The position numbers and the translations under genes are program-made. This document shows, piece by piece, positions 26,906 to 35,016 of a stretch of DNA of 64,000 nucleotides. Below the pieces are notes generated by a model. That model was not told where the DNA came from. It worked only from the letters and a program-made list of their open reading frames with translations, and made no database searches. The stretch's first letter is position 1. Each line of letters starts with the position of its first letter. Source of the stretch: Rhodocyclaceae bacterium. GTDB lineage: Bacteria; Pseudomonadota; Gammaproteobacteria; Burkholderiales; Rhodocyclaceae. The stretch is from contig JAHDYG010000002.1 in assembly GCA_023383815.1 (NCBI GenBank), forward strand, positions 62,001 to 126,000, written 5' to 3'.

Positions 26906-28604
26906 GGCGCTGCTCCGCAAGGAATCCGGTCAGCGGAACGTCGGCTGCCGTGAGTGCCGAATCCAGGCGGTCGCGCGCGGCGTCGAGCGCCGCCACGGTG
27001 TCCGGGTCGTCTGCGAGGACCCGCAGTGCGAGGCCTGCCGGGGTGAGCTGAAGGCGCGCTTCGACCCCTCCGAGCCTGGGAAGGATCAGTCGCAGGGTCG
27101 TGTTCCAGGTGTCGGACGGTTCGCTTCCTGGTTCGCCGCCTTCGCGCTCGGGGTCCTCGATTTCCCATTCCATCGCCTGGCCGGGCCACGCCTGCCCATG
27201 CCAGACGTAGTGCTGGGTTGCCATCGCGTCGAGCTGTTGGTGTACGACAGGGACCAGGCGCTCGGGTACGACCGGCGTGCGCTGGGCCGCAGATGGCGAC
27301 GCCTCCTGGGCGGACGCGCCGGTCCGGGTTCCCGCTTCTGCAGTCGATGTCCCCTCCTGAGCCTGCGCGGACGCCGATGTTGAGGCAGCGGTGGGATTGG
27401 GACCGGTCGCCGAGGCTGGAGTGGCGCCCCCGGCAGAGGTCGGAGCACCTTGCCCTGTGGACGGCAGCGGTGGTGAAGGTGCTGCGCCTGGTGCCATCGG
27501 CGAGGCGGAGCCGCCGGGCAGCCCGGATCCTGGGTTCGCCCGGAAGGCGGAGGGTTCGGCGAGGAGGCCGGGCGCCGGTGGGGGCATTCGCGCGCCCTCG
27601 CCCGCCGGAGTGCGTCCGGCTCCGGCTGTGGCCGGCCCCGAAACCGTACCGCGGGCGATCTCGACATACTTGGCAGCCTGTTCCTGAGAGGTCCGCAGGG
27701 ACGGCGCGGTCCCCTCGCTTCCGGCATTGGCGATTCCTGGCGGCACTCCGGCAGGTCTTGCAGAGGGATTGTGGCGCCCATCCGGAGCCGGGGGGACGGG
27801 CTGCAACAATGGCGTAAACATGCGCCCCGCAGCGGGTGCCGTGGCCTGAACGCCGCCTGGCGCCGGTTTCCCCGCGGCCGGGAGGGTTTCCTGTGCGCCC
27901 GGCACGCCCGTGCGGCCCGGGGGTGGGGATCCGGACGGTGGAGTGCCCGCGCTGCCGCTTGCTGCGTTCGCCTGACCTTGCACAACGGTACCTGTCTGGC
28001 GTGTTGCCGGCGTCTCCTTCCCCTGCGGTTCCTGGCGCAGGCTGGTCGTGTCGCGTTTGCCGGCGAGCCACTGGAGCTGATGAGCCTCATAGAAAAGACC
28101 GCTCTGTGACAGCGCCTGCTTCAGCAGGGGTGCCAAGGCCATCGAAACGCCCGCCGCGGGGGGGCTCTGAAGCAACGGGCGGCCTTCCGCGAGCTGAGCT
28201 GGAGAAGGTGCGGGTTGTCCTGTGAGCAGGAAGCTGATCAGCCGTCCGGTCGGGCTGAGATTTGCGCGTGCAGTGTCTGCGGCCGCCGCTCCTGACTGTG
28301 GCGGTGCGAGTTGGGCGAAGACCGTGTTGCCGGCGCTGCGGGTAACGACCAGATCGAGCTTGTCGCCTGCCTGAGCCGGATGGTTCAGCGCCAGCGTGTA
28401 GTTGCGCCCCGCGACGATCGCCTGGAAGGTGCCATCCGGCAGCGCACGCATCAGGGTCGCATTGAACTGTTGCCCGGGTACGAGTTGCGGCAGGCGCGCC
28501 TGGATCTCGCGAACCTTCGCCGTCCCCTGAACGGGGGGCTCGCTGTCGAAGAAGCTCGCCTCGGTGAGCATTCTCAGGCGTGCGGCGAGATCGCTCGGTA
28601 TCAT
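26895..28604 (-). CDS. Second FliK-type hook-length control domain protein
   Basis: Protein of 569 residues. The N-terminal about 130 residues have ordered sequence (VPGQQFNATLMRALPDGTFQ, GDKLDLVVTRSAGNTVFAQL). The middle about 250 residues are Pro/Gly/Ala-rich and disordered. The C-terminal domain has LILPRLGGVEARLQLTPAGL, a FliK C-domain pattern. It is distinct from FliK at 15254 and coupled to the FlhB-tail gene. The pairing suggests a second ruler/switch module, but function is unproven. Confidence 0.82.
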   Translation of the reverse strand: MIPSDLAARLRMLTEASFFDSEPPVQGTAKVREIQARLPQLVPGQQFNATLMRALPDGTFQAIVAGRNYTLALNHPAQAGDKLDLVVTRSAGNTVFAQLAPPQSGAAAADTARANLSPTGRLISFLLTGQPAPSPAQLAEGRPLLQSPPAAGVSMALAPLLKQALSQSGLFYEAHQLQWLAGKRDTTSLRQEPQGKETPATRQTGTVVQGQANAASGSAGTPPSGSPPPGRTGVPGAQETLPAAGKPAPGGVQATAPAAGRMFTPLLQPVPPAPDGRHNPSARPAGVPPGIANAGSEGTAPSLRTSQEQAAKYVEIARGTVSGPATAGAGRTPAGEGARMPPPAPGLLAEPSAFRANPGSGLPGGSASPMAPGAAPSPPLPSTGQGAPTSAGGATPASATGPNPTAASTSASAQAQEGTSTAEAGTRTGASAQEASPSAAQRTPVVPERLVPVVHQQLDAMATQHYVWHGQAWPGQAMEWEIEDPEREGGEPGSEPSDTWNTTLRLILPRLGGVEARLQLTPAGLALRVLADDPDTVAALDAARDRLDSALTAADVPLTGFLAEQRHEP

Positions 28605-28633
28605 ATCAGCCCTCTTCTGCGGACCGAGGACAG

Positions 28634-28662
28634 GATCCGGAGGGGCGTACTACTGCCGGATC
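28634..28662 (-). repeat. Inverted repeat upstream of the second fliK-like gene
   Basis: GATCCGG and CCGGATC separated by 15 bases, about 30 bases before the start codon at 28604 on the minus strand. It could fold over the leader or be a protein site. No promoter consensus was found around it. Confidence 0.35.
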
Positions 28663-28701
28663 AGTCTCTCGTCAGCCGTGCTTGTGCGACTCGTCGCGCG
28701 C

Positions 28702-29058
28702 TCAGGCGCCATATGCGCCAGCGATCTTGCTGCGCTGGGCATTGTCGGCCAGCATTTCGGCGTTCAGGACGAGCGCCGGTTCCGCGAGCGCCCTCAGTTC
28801 GCCGATCAGGGCCCGTGTGCGCTCGATGTGTTCGCGCACGCTTGCACGCCCGGCCTCGTCGAGCAGGGCGCCCGCATCGAGTGTCGCGATTCGCGATGTG
28901 AGCGCTTCAATCCTTGCAGAGAGTCCTGCCGAAGCCTCCCAGTTTTCCGCACGTGCGAATTCAAGCAGCTGCCGATGCGCCGATTCGAGTTCCGAATAGA
29001 GCTTCAGGAGCTCTTCGCGCGGTACGTCGGGAGGGGGGCGGGAGGGGGTGCGCTTCAT
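28702..29058 (-). CDS. fliT: Flagellar chaperone FliT-like protein
   Basis: Helical protein of about 118 residues. KLYSELESAHRQLLEFARAENWEA and the later LIGELRALAEPALVLNAEM match FliT length and layout, and the gene follows fliS as fliT usually does. FliT is the export chaperone for FliD. A GTG at 29073 is an alternative start; ATG 29058 has GTGGAA upstream. Confidence 0.82.
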   Translation of the reverse strand: MKRTPSRPPPDVPREELLKLYSELESAHRQLLEFARAENWEASAGLSARIEALTSRIATLDAGALLDEAGRASVREHIERTRALIGELRALAEPALVLNAEMLADNAQRSKIAGAYGA

Positions 29059-29075
29059 CGATTCCACGACCACGT

Positions 29076-29480
29076 TCAGCCAGGGTCAACTTCCTTGCCG
29101 ATCTGCTCCCAGGCATCGGCGATCTGATGCAGGAGTTCGGTCGCCTCGTCGAGCAGGACCGGATCGTTCTGCAGATGGCCCTTGACCAGTTGCAGACCGA
29201 TGTATTCGTAAAGATCGTCCAGAGAGCGGGCCAGATCACCGCCTTTTTCAAGATTGAGGCTCGCACGCAGTCCGCGCGAGATGACGTCGACCGCGCGCGT
29301 GATCGCCTCTGCCTTGGCCTGGGTCTCGCCCGCTGCCATGTGCGCCCTGGCGCGCGCGATGTAGGCGAACGCCCCATCGAACAGCAGCTTGATCAGGCGA
29401 TGAGGGCTCGATCCCAGGATTTCCGCCTCCAGTCCGCCCGTCTGGTAGGCGCTGCGGATATTCATGGATTGGGCAAACAT
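29076..29480 (-). CDS. fliS: Flagellin export chaperone FliS
   Basis: Protein of 134 residues, standard FliS: SAYQTGGLEAEILGSSPHRL, LIKLLFDGAFAYIARARAHM and LDDLYEYIGLQLVKGHLQND are the conserved blocks. It binds flagellin C-termini before export. It lies between fliD and fliT. Confidence 0.95.
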   Translation of the reverse strand: MFAQSMNIRSAYQTGGLEAEILGSSPHRLIKLLFDGAFAYIARARAHMAAGETQAKAEAITRAVDVISRGLRASLNLEKGGDLARSLDDLYEYIGLQLVKGHLQNDPVLLDEATELLHQIADAWEQIGKEVDPG

Positions 29481-29503
29481 CGGATCGGTCCTTGGTTTAT
29501 GAA

Positions 29504-30847
29504 TCAGTTGTTGCGAAGTGCCGCGAGCGAAGACAGTTGTTGCGTCAGGAAGGAACTCGTGCTGTTGAGCTGTCCAACCAGGGTGTCGAGCGCGGTGAAC
29601 TGGGAGCGCAGCCGCTTCTCGGTGAGTGTCAGCCGGTACTCCATCGCCGTGCGCTGGTCGGCCATTCGATCGACTGTTGCATTGAGCCCGTCGGTGCGTC
29701 CGGCGAGCAGCCCGTCGAACGCCGTGACCTGCTCGGCCAGACTCGCCATTGCGGTGCCATAGGTATTCAGCGTGTTCATCGCTGAATCGAAGTCGGTGTC
29801 GATCGCGTTCGAAAGCTTGCTTTCGTCCAGTGCCAGCGTGCCGTCGCTCTGGAATGAGATTCCGAGTGAGGAGAGGGTTTCGTACGGCGTTCCGGAAAGG
29901 GATCCGGGTACGTTCCCTACCGCGTTGCGCATCAGACCCTGCAACGACCGCACGGTTGCGTCGCCATTGAGAGGGCCGGCGTTCTTGGTGCTGCTGTTAT
30001 AGGCACTTGCCGAACGCAGCTCCTTGGCTGCGTCGTTGTACGCAGTGACGAACGCCTTGACCTTGTCCATCATCCCGGAGGTGTCGCGCGCGACCTCGAT
30101 CGTCGTCGCGCCCTGAGCGCGCGCCGTGATCGTGACATCGGGAATCGCGCCGGTAATCGTGTTCGACTGCGAGGTGATGGTTTCGCCCTCGATCTCCACG
30201 ATGGCGTTCTGGGCCGTCCTGGCGCTTGCGTGTCCGGCATCGAAGCTGGCGAGATTTTGCAGATTCGCATCGCCACCGCTGACGGCAAGGCTGAACGCGC
30301 TGTCCGTGCCGGTTTCCTTCGCCGTCAGAACCAGCCGCGTACCGCCGTCACCGGTCACGGTCGTCGCCGTGACGCCGATGTTCGCCGAATTGATCGCGCT
30401 GCGCAGGTCGTGGATCGATCCGCCGCCGAACGAGACATCGACGTCCGAGCCACCGATCGTGAAGGTCAGCGTGCCGGCCGCGAACGTGTCGCTGCTGCCG
30501 TAGAGTCCGGAAAACGATTTCTGCGCCTGCGCAAGCTGGGTCACGTTGAGGCTGTAGCTGCCGGGGCCGGCCAGCGGGCCGGCAGAAGCCGAAGCAATGT
30601 CCGTGTCGCCGACCGTGGAGGTGTAGGCGGCAAGCTTCGATGCGCTGCCGATGTTCTCGGCCGCCGTCTGCAACGCATCGAAACGCGTCGTGAGCGAGCC
30701 GAACGCCGAAATCTTCGCCTTGACCGATGCTTCGCGCTGATTGAGCTGGTCGATCGGAATCCGCTCCAGCGCCATCAGCTTCGTCACCAGACTGTTCGCG
30801 TCGATGCCCGAACCGATCCCGAGTGAGCTTATGGACGGAATGGTCAT
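29504..30847 (-). CDS. fliD: Flagellar filament cap protein FliD
   Basis: Cap protein of 447 residues. The N-terminal coiled domain (SLGIGSGIDANSLVTKLMAL) and C-terminal domain (ALDTLVGQLNSTSSFLTQQL) are conserved FliD ends; the middle part is variable. It forms the pentameric cap under which flagellin folds and can act as an adhesin. The start has an AAGGAGA site. Confidence 0.96.
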   Translation of the reverse strand: MTIPSISSLGIGSGIDANSLVTKLMALERIPIDQLNQREASVKAKISAFGSLTTRFDALQTAAENIGSASKLAAYTSTVGDTDIASASAGPLAGPGSYSLNVTQLAQAQKSFSGLYGSSDTFAAGTLTFTIGGSDVDVSFGGGSIHDLRSAINSANIGVTATTVTGDGGTRLVLTAKETGTDSAFSLAVSGGDANLQNLASFDAGHASARTAQNAIVEIEGETITSQSNTITGAIPDVTITARAQGATTIEVARDTSGMMDKVKAFVTAYNDAAKELRSASAYNSSTKNAGPLNGDATVRSLQGLMRNAVGNVPGSLSGTPYETLSSLGISFQSDGTLALDESKLSNAIDTDFDSAMNTLNTYGTAMASLAEQVTAFDGLLAGRTDGLNATVDRMADQRTAMEYRLTLTEKRLRSQFTALDTLVGQLNSTSSFLTQQLSSLAALRNN

Positions 30848-30864
30848 GTTCGTCTCCTTGCCGC

Positions 30865-31311
30865 TCAGGCCTGCTGACGCAGCAGCAGCCCAGGCTGGTT
30901 CTCGCCCTGCATCGCGAGGATCTGTTCGGCAATGCGCAGCATCTCTTCGGCAGGCATCTGGCGGATGACTTCCTTCGATTCGCGATCGATGATCTGGACG
31001 ATCAACTGCCCGGTCTTCTCGTGGATGCTGAAGGACATGTCGCGCACCTGGCTTTCGACGACCTTCTGCGCCCGCTCCACGGCATCGAGGAGTTCCTTGC
31101 GGTCGGCGCCGTTCTCGGCTGCTCCCGGGCTGCGCGACGCCGCGTCCTGCTGCGCGAGCGGGCGCCCCTGCTCTGCGGCGGGCGCCTGCGCAACGGAACC
31201 TGCCCCGCGTTGCGCATTCGCAACCGGGGCCGTCCGGGATTCTCCTGTCAGCCTTGCAGGGCCCCCTGGAGGAGGCGCCGGCAAGGTCGATTCTATGGGT
31301 CGGATGGACAT
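30865..31311 (-). CDS. flaG: FlaG family protein
   Basis: Start at ATG 31311 with a GGAGGG site, giving 148 residues. The N-terminal half is low complexity. The C-terminal FlaG domain has VRDMSFSIHEKTGQLIVQII and SKEVIRQMPAEEMLRIAEQI. FlaG limits filament length in some species. It lies between the sigma-28 flagellin and fliD. Confidence 0.92.
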   Translation of the reverse strand: MSIRPIESTLPAPPPGGPARLTGESRTAPVANAQRGAGSVAQAPAAEQGRPLAQQDAASRSPGAAENGADRKELLDAVERAQKVVESQVRDMSFSIHEKTGQLIVQIIDRESKEVIRQMPAEEMLRIAEQILAMQGENQPGLLLRQQA

Positions 31312-31328
31312 GATGCCCTCCAGACTGC

Positions 31329-31359
31329 GGCCGGAACGACCTGCCCGATCGTTCCGGCC
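31329..31359 (-). terminator. Hairpin between proximal flagellin and flaG
   Basis: An 11-base perfect inverted repeat (GGCCGGAACGA / TCGTTCCGGCC) around a nine-base loop, 55 bases after the flagellin stop. It lacks a T run, so it probably reduces read-through into flaG-fliD and stabilises the flagellin mRNA end. Confidence 0.55.
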
Positions 31360-31414
31360 TATCCTTCTCATCTCATGCGCATTTCACTCATTTCAGTATA
31401 GCGCCTGAGATCGC

Positions 31415-32203
31415 TTAACGGAGCAGCGAGAGTACGTTCTGCGGCAGCGCGTTGGCCTGCGAGACCATGGCCACGCCCGACTGCTGCAGGATCTGCGAAC
31501 GCGAGAGGTTGGCCGTTTCCATCGCGAAGTCGGCATCCATGATGCGGCTGCGCGCGGCGTACTGGTTCTCGCGGGCGGTTTCGATCGCCTGCATGCGGAA
31601 GGTCAGCGAGGACATCACACCACCGATCGTCGCGCGGTTGGTCGCAACTGAAGTCAGACGCGCATCGATGTTGGTCAGCGCCGTCGATGCGTTGGCGCTG
31701 GTGCCGACCCCGCCGCCGACTGCGGCAACGCTGGTGAAGGTGCCGCTGATCGTCTGGCTGGCCTCGGCGCCGACCTGGAAGGCGAAGGTGCCGAACACGG
31801 ACTGGTTGTTCAGCTTGGCCGCACCCTGAAGACCGGTCAGTTCGGTGTCGAGGCGGGTGAACTCCGCGTTGAGGTTCGTGCGCTCGCCGGAACCGAGGGT
31901 GCCATTGAGGGACGACACGGCCAGTTCGCGCATCCGCTGCAGGATGTCGGCAGCCGAACCGAGGGCGCCGTCGGCGGTCTGGGCAAACGAGATGCCGTCT
32001 GCGGCGTTGCGCAGCGCGACGGTGAGGCCGCGGCCGGTCGATTCCATGCGCTGGGCGATGGCGAGGCCGGCGGCGTCGTCGCGGGCGGAGTTGATCCGCA
32101 GGCCGGACGACAGACGCTCGAGCGCGGTCGCGAGGCCCTGGGTGTTCTTGTTCAGGTGCCGCTGGGAGTTCAGCGAGAACGTGTTGGTGTTGATGACTTG
32201 CAT
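31415..32203 (-). CDS. fliC: Flagellin (proximal copy, sigma-28 controlled)
   Basis: Short flagellin of 262 residues that has conserved D0/D1 ends (QVINTNTFSLNSQRHLNKN; QQSGVAMVSQANALPQNVL) and only a small middle domain, with no outer D2/D3. An AGGAGG site precedes the ATG and a good sigma-28 promoter lies at 32288-32314. It differs from the flagellin at 32412-33206 at about 15 positions. Ser/Thr residues in the middle (ISGTFTSVAAV, TSANASTALT) are candidate O-glycosylation sites for the Maf/pseudaminic acid genes nearby. Confidence 0.97.
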   Translation of the reverse strand: MQVINTNTFSLNSQRHLNKNTQGLATALERLSSGLRINSARDDAAGLAIAQRMESTGRGLTVALRNAADGISFAQTADGALGSAADILQRMRELAVSSLNGTLGSGERTNLNAEFTRLDTELTGLQGAAKLNNQSVFGTFAFQVGAEASQTISGTFTSVAAVGGGVGTSANASTALTNIDARLTSVATNRATIGGVMSSLTFRMQAIETARENQYAARSRIMDADFAMETANLSRSQILQQSGVAMVSQANALPQNVLSLLR

Positions 32204-32287
32204 TTTGGGCCTCCTGCGAAGGTGAGTTGATCACACGGCAGACCTGCTGTGGGTTGCTGCAGTCATGATCCTTGCCGTACAGGTGCC

Positions 32288-32314
32288 TTAACGGGTATAC
32301 CGCGGAAAACTTTA
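32288..32314 (-). promoter_or_regulatory. Sigma-28 (FliA) promoter of proximal flagellin
   Basis: On the minus strand: TAAAGTTT, 11 bases, CCCGTTAA. The -35 is an exact match to the FliA consensus, the -10 matches GCCGATAA at six of eight, and spacing is ideal. The transcript would start near 32281 and have a leader of about 78 bases. Confidence 0.88.
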
Positions 32315-32354
32315 GGCCAATTTCCGTTTCCGGTGTCCGCGCCGGGATGCAAGA

Positions 32355-32384
32355 CCGGGCCGCAGGACGAACCTGACGGCCCGG
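32355..32384 (-). terminator. Terminator hairpin of distal flagellin
   Basis: CCGGGCCG / CGGCCCGG with an inner CAGG / CCTG stem across a one-base bulge and a five-base loop. It lies 28 bases after the stop of the distal flagellin; a short TCTTG follows on the minus strand. It isolates the two flagellin transcripts. Confidence 0.6.
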
Positions 32385-32411
32385 AACAGGCTTCCAGGAA
32401 GCAATGATGCC

Positions 32412-33206
32412 TCAACCGCGCAGCAACTGCAGCACGTTCTGTGGCAGTGCGTTGGCCTGCGACACCATCGCTACGCCCGACTGCTGCAGGATCTGCGAAC
32501 GCGAGAGATTGGCCGTTTCCATTGCGAAGTCGGCATCCATGATGCGGCTGCGCGCGGCGTACTGGTTCTCGCGCGCGGTTTCGATGGCCGTCATGCGGAA
32601 CTGCAGTGCGGACATCACGCCGCCGATCGTCGCACGGTTGGTTGCCACCGAGTTCAGGCGCGCGTCGATGTTGGTCAGAGCCGTCGAGGCGTTGGCGCTG
32701 GTAGCCACTCCGCCACCGACTGCGGCGACACTGGTGAAGGTGCCTGCGATGGTCTGGCTGGCCTCGGCGCCGACCTGGAAGTTGAAGGTGCCGAACACGG
32801 ACTGGTTGTTCAGCTTGGCCGCACCCTGAAGACCGGTCAGTTCGGTGTCGAGGCGGGTGAACTCCGCGTTGAGGTTCGCGCGCTCGCCGGAACCGAGGGT
32901 GCCGTTGAGCGATTGCACGGCCAACTCGCGCATCCGCTGCAGGATGTCGGCGGCCGAACCGAGGGCGCCGTCCGCAGTCTGGCCGAACGAGATCCCGTCC
33001 GAGGCATTGCGCAGGGCCACCGTGAGGCCGCGGCCCGTGGCTTCCATGCGCTGTGCGATGGCCAGACCGGCAGCGTCGTCCTTGGCGGAGTTGACGCGCA
33101 GGCCCGAGGACAGGCGCTCGAGTGCGGTCGCCAGACCCTGGGTGTTCTTGTTCAGGTGCCGCTGGGAATTCAGCGAGAACGTATTGGTGTTGATGACTTG
33201 TGACAT
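32412..33206 (-). CDS. Flagellin (distal copy, sigma-54 controlled)
   Basis: Flagellin of 264 residues, nearly the same as the proximal copy: an extra Ser at position 2, an extra C-terminal Gly, and about 15 substitutions including Ala/Asn in GTFNFQVGAEA. It is also a short D0/D1 type. An AGGAGG site precedes the ATG. Its upstream region holds a sigma-54, not a sigma-28, promoter. By analogy with multi-flagellin Vibrio and Shewanella, such a copy may form the basal segment of the filament; that role is inferred. Confidence 0.96.
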   Translation of the reverse strand: MSQVINTNTFSLNSQRHLNKNTQGLATALERLSSGLRVNSAKDDAAGLAIAQRMEATGRGLTVALRNASDGISFGQTADGALGSAADILQRMRELAVQSLNGTLGSGERANLNAEFTRLDTELTGLQGAAKLNNQSVFGTFNFQVGAEASQTIAGTFTSVAAVGGGVATSANASTALTNIDARLNSVATNRATIGGVMSALQFRMTAIETARENQYAARSRIMDADFAMETANLSRSQILQQSGVAMVSQANALPQNVLQLLRG

Positions 33207-33303
33207 TTTCCGGACCTCCTGTCGTCGCGATTGCAGTGATGTCGAACCCAGGCGCCAATCTGCTTTCGGCCGAAGGCGCGTGCGTGGCTCCCGCGAGGAT
33301 CAC

Positions 33304-33319
33304 TGCAATAAGGATGCCA
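33304..33319 (-). promoter_or_regulatory. Sigma-54 promoter of distal flagellin
   Basis: Minus strand TGGCATC-CTTA-TTGCA: the invariant GG and GC are ten bases apart, with two departures from the consensus in the -24 block. Expected start near 33293, leader about 87 bases. This puts the distal flagellin in the FleR-dependent class. The gap 33207-33441 holds this promoter and nothing else I could support. Confidence 0.82.
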
Positions 33320-33441
33320 GGTCTTGATTCAAGCTCTGGACCCGGGGTTGCGGCAGGTTCTGGCACGTTCGATCCGGCGTGGCCGGCAGATTCCGGTCGA
33401 TGCGCGGCAAAGCTTGCCGGCGTGACCGGATTCCTGCCGCC

Positions 33442-34986
33442 TCAGGCCAGGATGCCGAGTTGCCGCGCCTGATCGAAGGTTCCGTTGGTCCGAAGCTCGT
33501 CCTGAAGATCGCGGGCGAGCTGCTCGACCCGGTCGGGCGGCAAGGGGTGGCCTTCGTCCTCGAGATGCAGGCCGCACCGGGTCATCAGTGCGCTCAGGCG
33601 GGCGCCTGGTGTCACGCCGGTCGTGCCGTCATCGGCGGTCAGTGCGCAAAGGGCCAGGCTGCGGGACTTGTCGAATGCAAAGGCGCAGCCGAAGCGTGGC
33701 GAGACGAGCCAGGTTTCCGCGGCATCGGGCTGCCGGAAGGCTTCGGCAAGCAACACCTGGTTGAGCCTGGCGGCAGCGGTCGAAACGGGCTCGGGCACCG
33801 GAGGCGCGACCGGTCTGACCCGGCCGGAAAGGACCCACCAGCACAGCGTGGTGACGAGATCCTCAGCGGCGAGCGCGCTCAACCCGGGGTGCCCATGAAG
33901 GTCCGAGAGGGTTCGGTTGTGCCCGGCAAGCAGCCCGATCAGGGTCAGGCCCTGCGCCGTGTCGAGCGGCACGTCGAGATTGCCGCGCCGGACCGAACGC
34001 TCGGCCGGTGGTGCACCGTCCGCTGCCCGGAACGGCATGTTCCACAGGGCCCGCGCGCGCCCGGGGTCCGGGTGGGCGGGATCCTGGCGGACATACAGGT
34101 CGGTCCTGAAGACGGTGTTGTAGATGAAGTCCTTGTGAACTTCGCGGGCGATGCGGTCCGGAAACTCGGCGAAGAACGCCGTGAGACGCTCCGGGACGTC
34201 GGCTTCGACATGGTTCTGCCACAGCGGCAGGGTGCCTGCGAAGGCCAGGCCGCGATTCGACATCTCGGCCGCGACGGCATCGACCGGATAGGCGTTCTGG
34301 ATGTCATGGAAGAACTCGTGGGCGATGTAGCGCCGGTCCAGTTCGAACAGGGACTCCGCGTACTTCCTCAACTCGGGGTGGAGCTGGAACATCGGTACCC
34401 CGGCATTGAGCATCAGGCGCAGATAGGACAGGCCGAGTTCGACGCGTTCGAGTGAGCCTTGCGCACGCGGCAGCGCGAACTCGCGCATGATCGTGCGCAG
34501 CGGCATGCGCGCGGCCCAGCCCGGCAACGCGTTGTAGCTGATCAGCACCACGCCGCCCGTCTTCAGACGCCGGTCGATGAAGTGCAGGACCGCCTGCCGC
34601 GCACTCTCCGGCAGGTAGGAATAGACGCCGTGCAGGACAATGAAGTCGAAGTCGGGCAGCCCCGAGTCGGTCAACGCATCGGTCACCGGTTCGGCGATCA
34701 GTTTCAGGTTGTCGATCCCGGCAGCGTTTGCGCGCGTGCTTGCGCGACGGATGTGCTCCGCGTTGAGATCGATGCCGACGAAACGCCCCTGTGGATGGGC
34801 TGCCGCATGAACCAGCAGTGACAGACCCTGGCCGCAGCCGACCTCGCAGTAGTCGAAGTCGGTGAGGTCGCGCGGCTGGATTCCGTTGAGTGCCGCGACG
34901 TAATTGATCGTGACCGGTCCGAGCTGTTCGTAGTAGTTGTCGGTATAGACGACGTCGGTGATGTAGCCTGGGTCTTGGGGATTCAT
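33442..34986 (-). CDS. SAM-dependent methyltransferase with methyltransferase regulatory domain
   Basis: Protein of 514 residues. The class I methyltransferase fold is N-terminal: YCEVGCGQGLSLLVHAAA near residues 46-63, FVGIDLN, and DFIVLHGVYSYLP. The central part (GRFALPRAQ-like region through IAHEFFHDIQNAYPVDAV) resembles the regulatory domain found after such methyltransferases, and the C-terminus is a winged-helix-like tail. It is the gene after the giant transferase, with a 30-base gap, and next to the flagellins. It may methylate a glycan on flagellin; target unknown. Confidence 0.82.
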   Translation of the reverse strand: MNPQDPGYITDVVYTDNYYEQLGPVTINYVAALNGIQPRDLTDFDYCEVGCGQGLSLLVHAAAHPQGRFVGIDLNAEHIRRASTRANAAGIDNLKLIAEPVTDALTDSGLPDFDFIVLHGVYSYLPESARQAVLHFIDRRLKTGGVVLISYNALPGWAARMPLRTIMREFALPRAQGSLERVELGLSYLRLMLNAGVPMFQLHPELRKYAESLFELDRRYIAHEFFHDIQNAYPVDAVAAEMSNRGLAFAGTLPLWQNHVEADVPERLTAFFAEFPDRIAREVHKDFIYNTVFRTDLYVRQDPAHPDPGRARALWNMPFRAADGAPPAERSVRRGNLDVPLDTAQGLTLIGLLAGHNRTLSDLHGHPGLSALAAEDLVTTLCWWVLSGRVRPVAPPVPEPVSTAAARLNQVLLAEAFRQPDAAETWLVSPRFGCAFAFDKSRSLALCALTADDGTTGVTPGARLSALMTRCGLHLEDEGHPLPPDRVEQLARDLQDELRTNGTFDQARQLGILA

Positions 34987-35016
34987 CGGCAGATCCGTGT
35001 GCGAGGGTGGGTGGCG

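Larger units (their letters stand above)
31415..33206 (-). repeat. Tandem flagellin gene duplication
   Basis: Two direct copies of about 790 bases separated by 208 bases. By eye the proteins are about 94% identical (15 substitutions) and long stretches of DNA are identical. The copies could recombine or gene-convert. Their upstream regions do not match, and each has a different class of promoter. Confidence 0.9.

Noticed and set aside
10708-33206. Non-flagellar type III secretion injectisome
   Set aside because: FliC, FliD, FliE, FliM, FliG, FliL and flagellar regulators are all present and no secretin or needle genes are seen.
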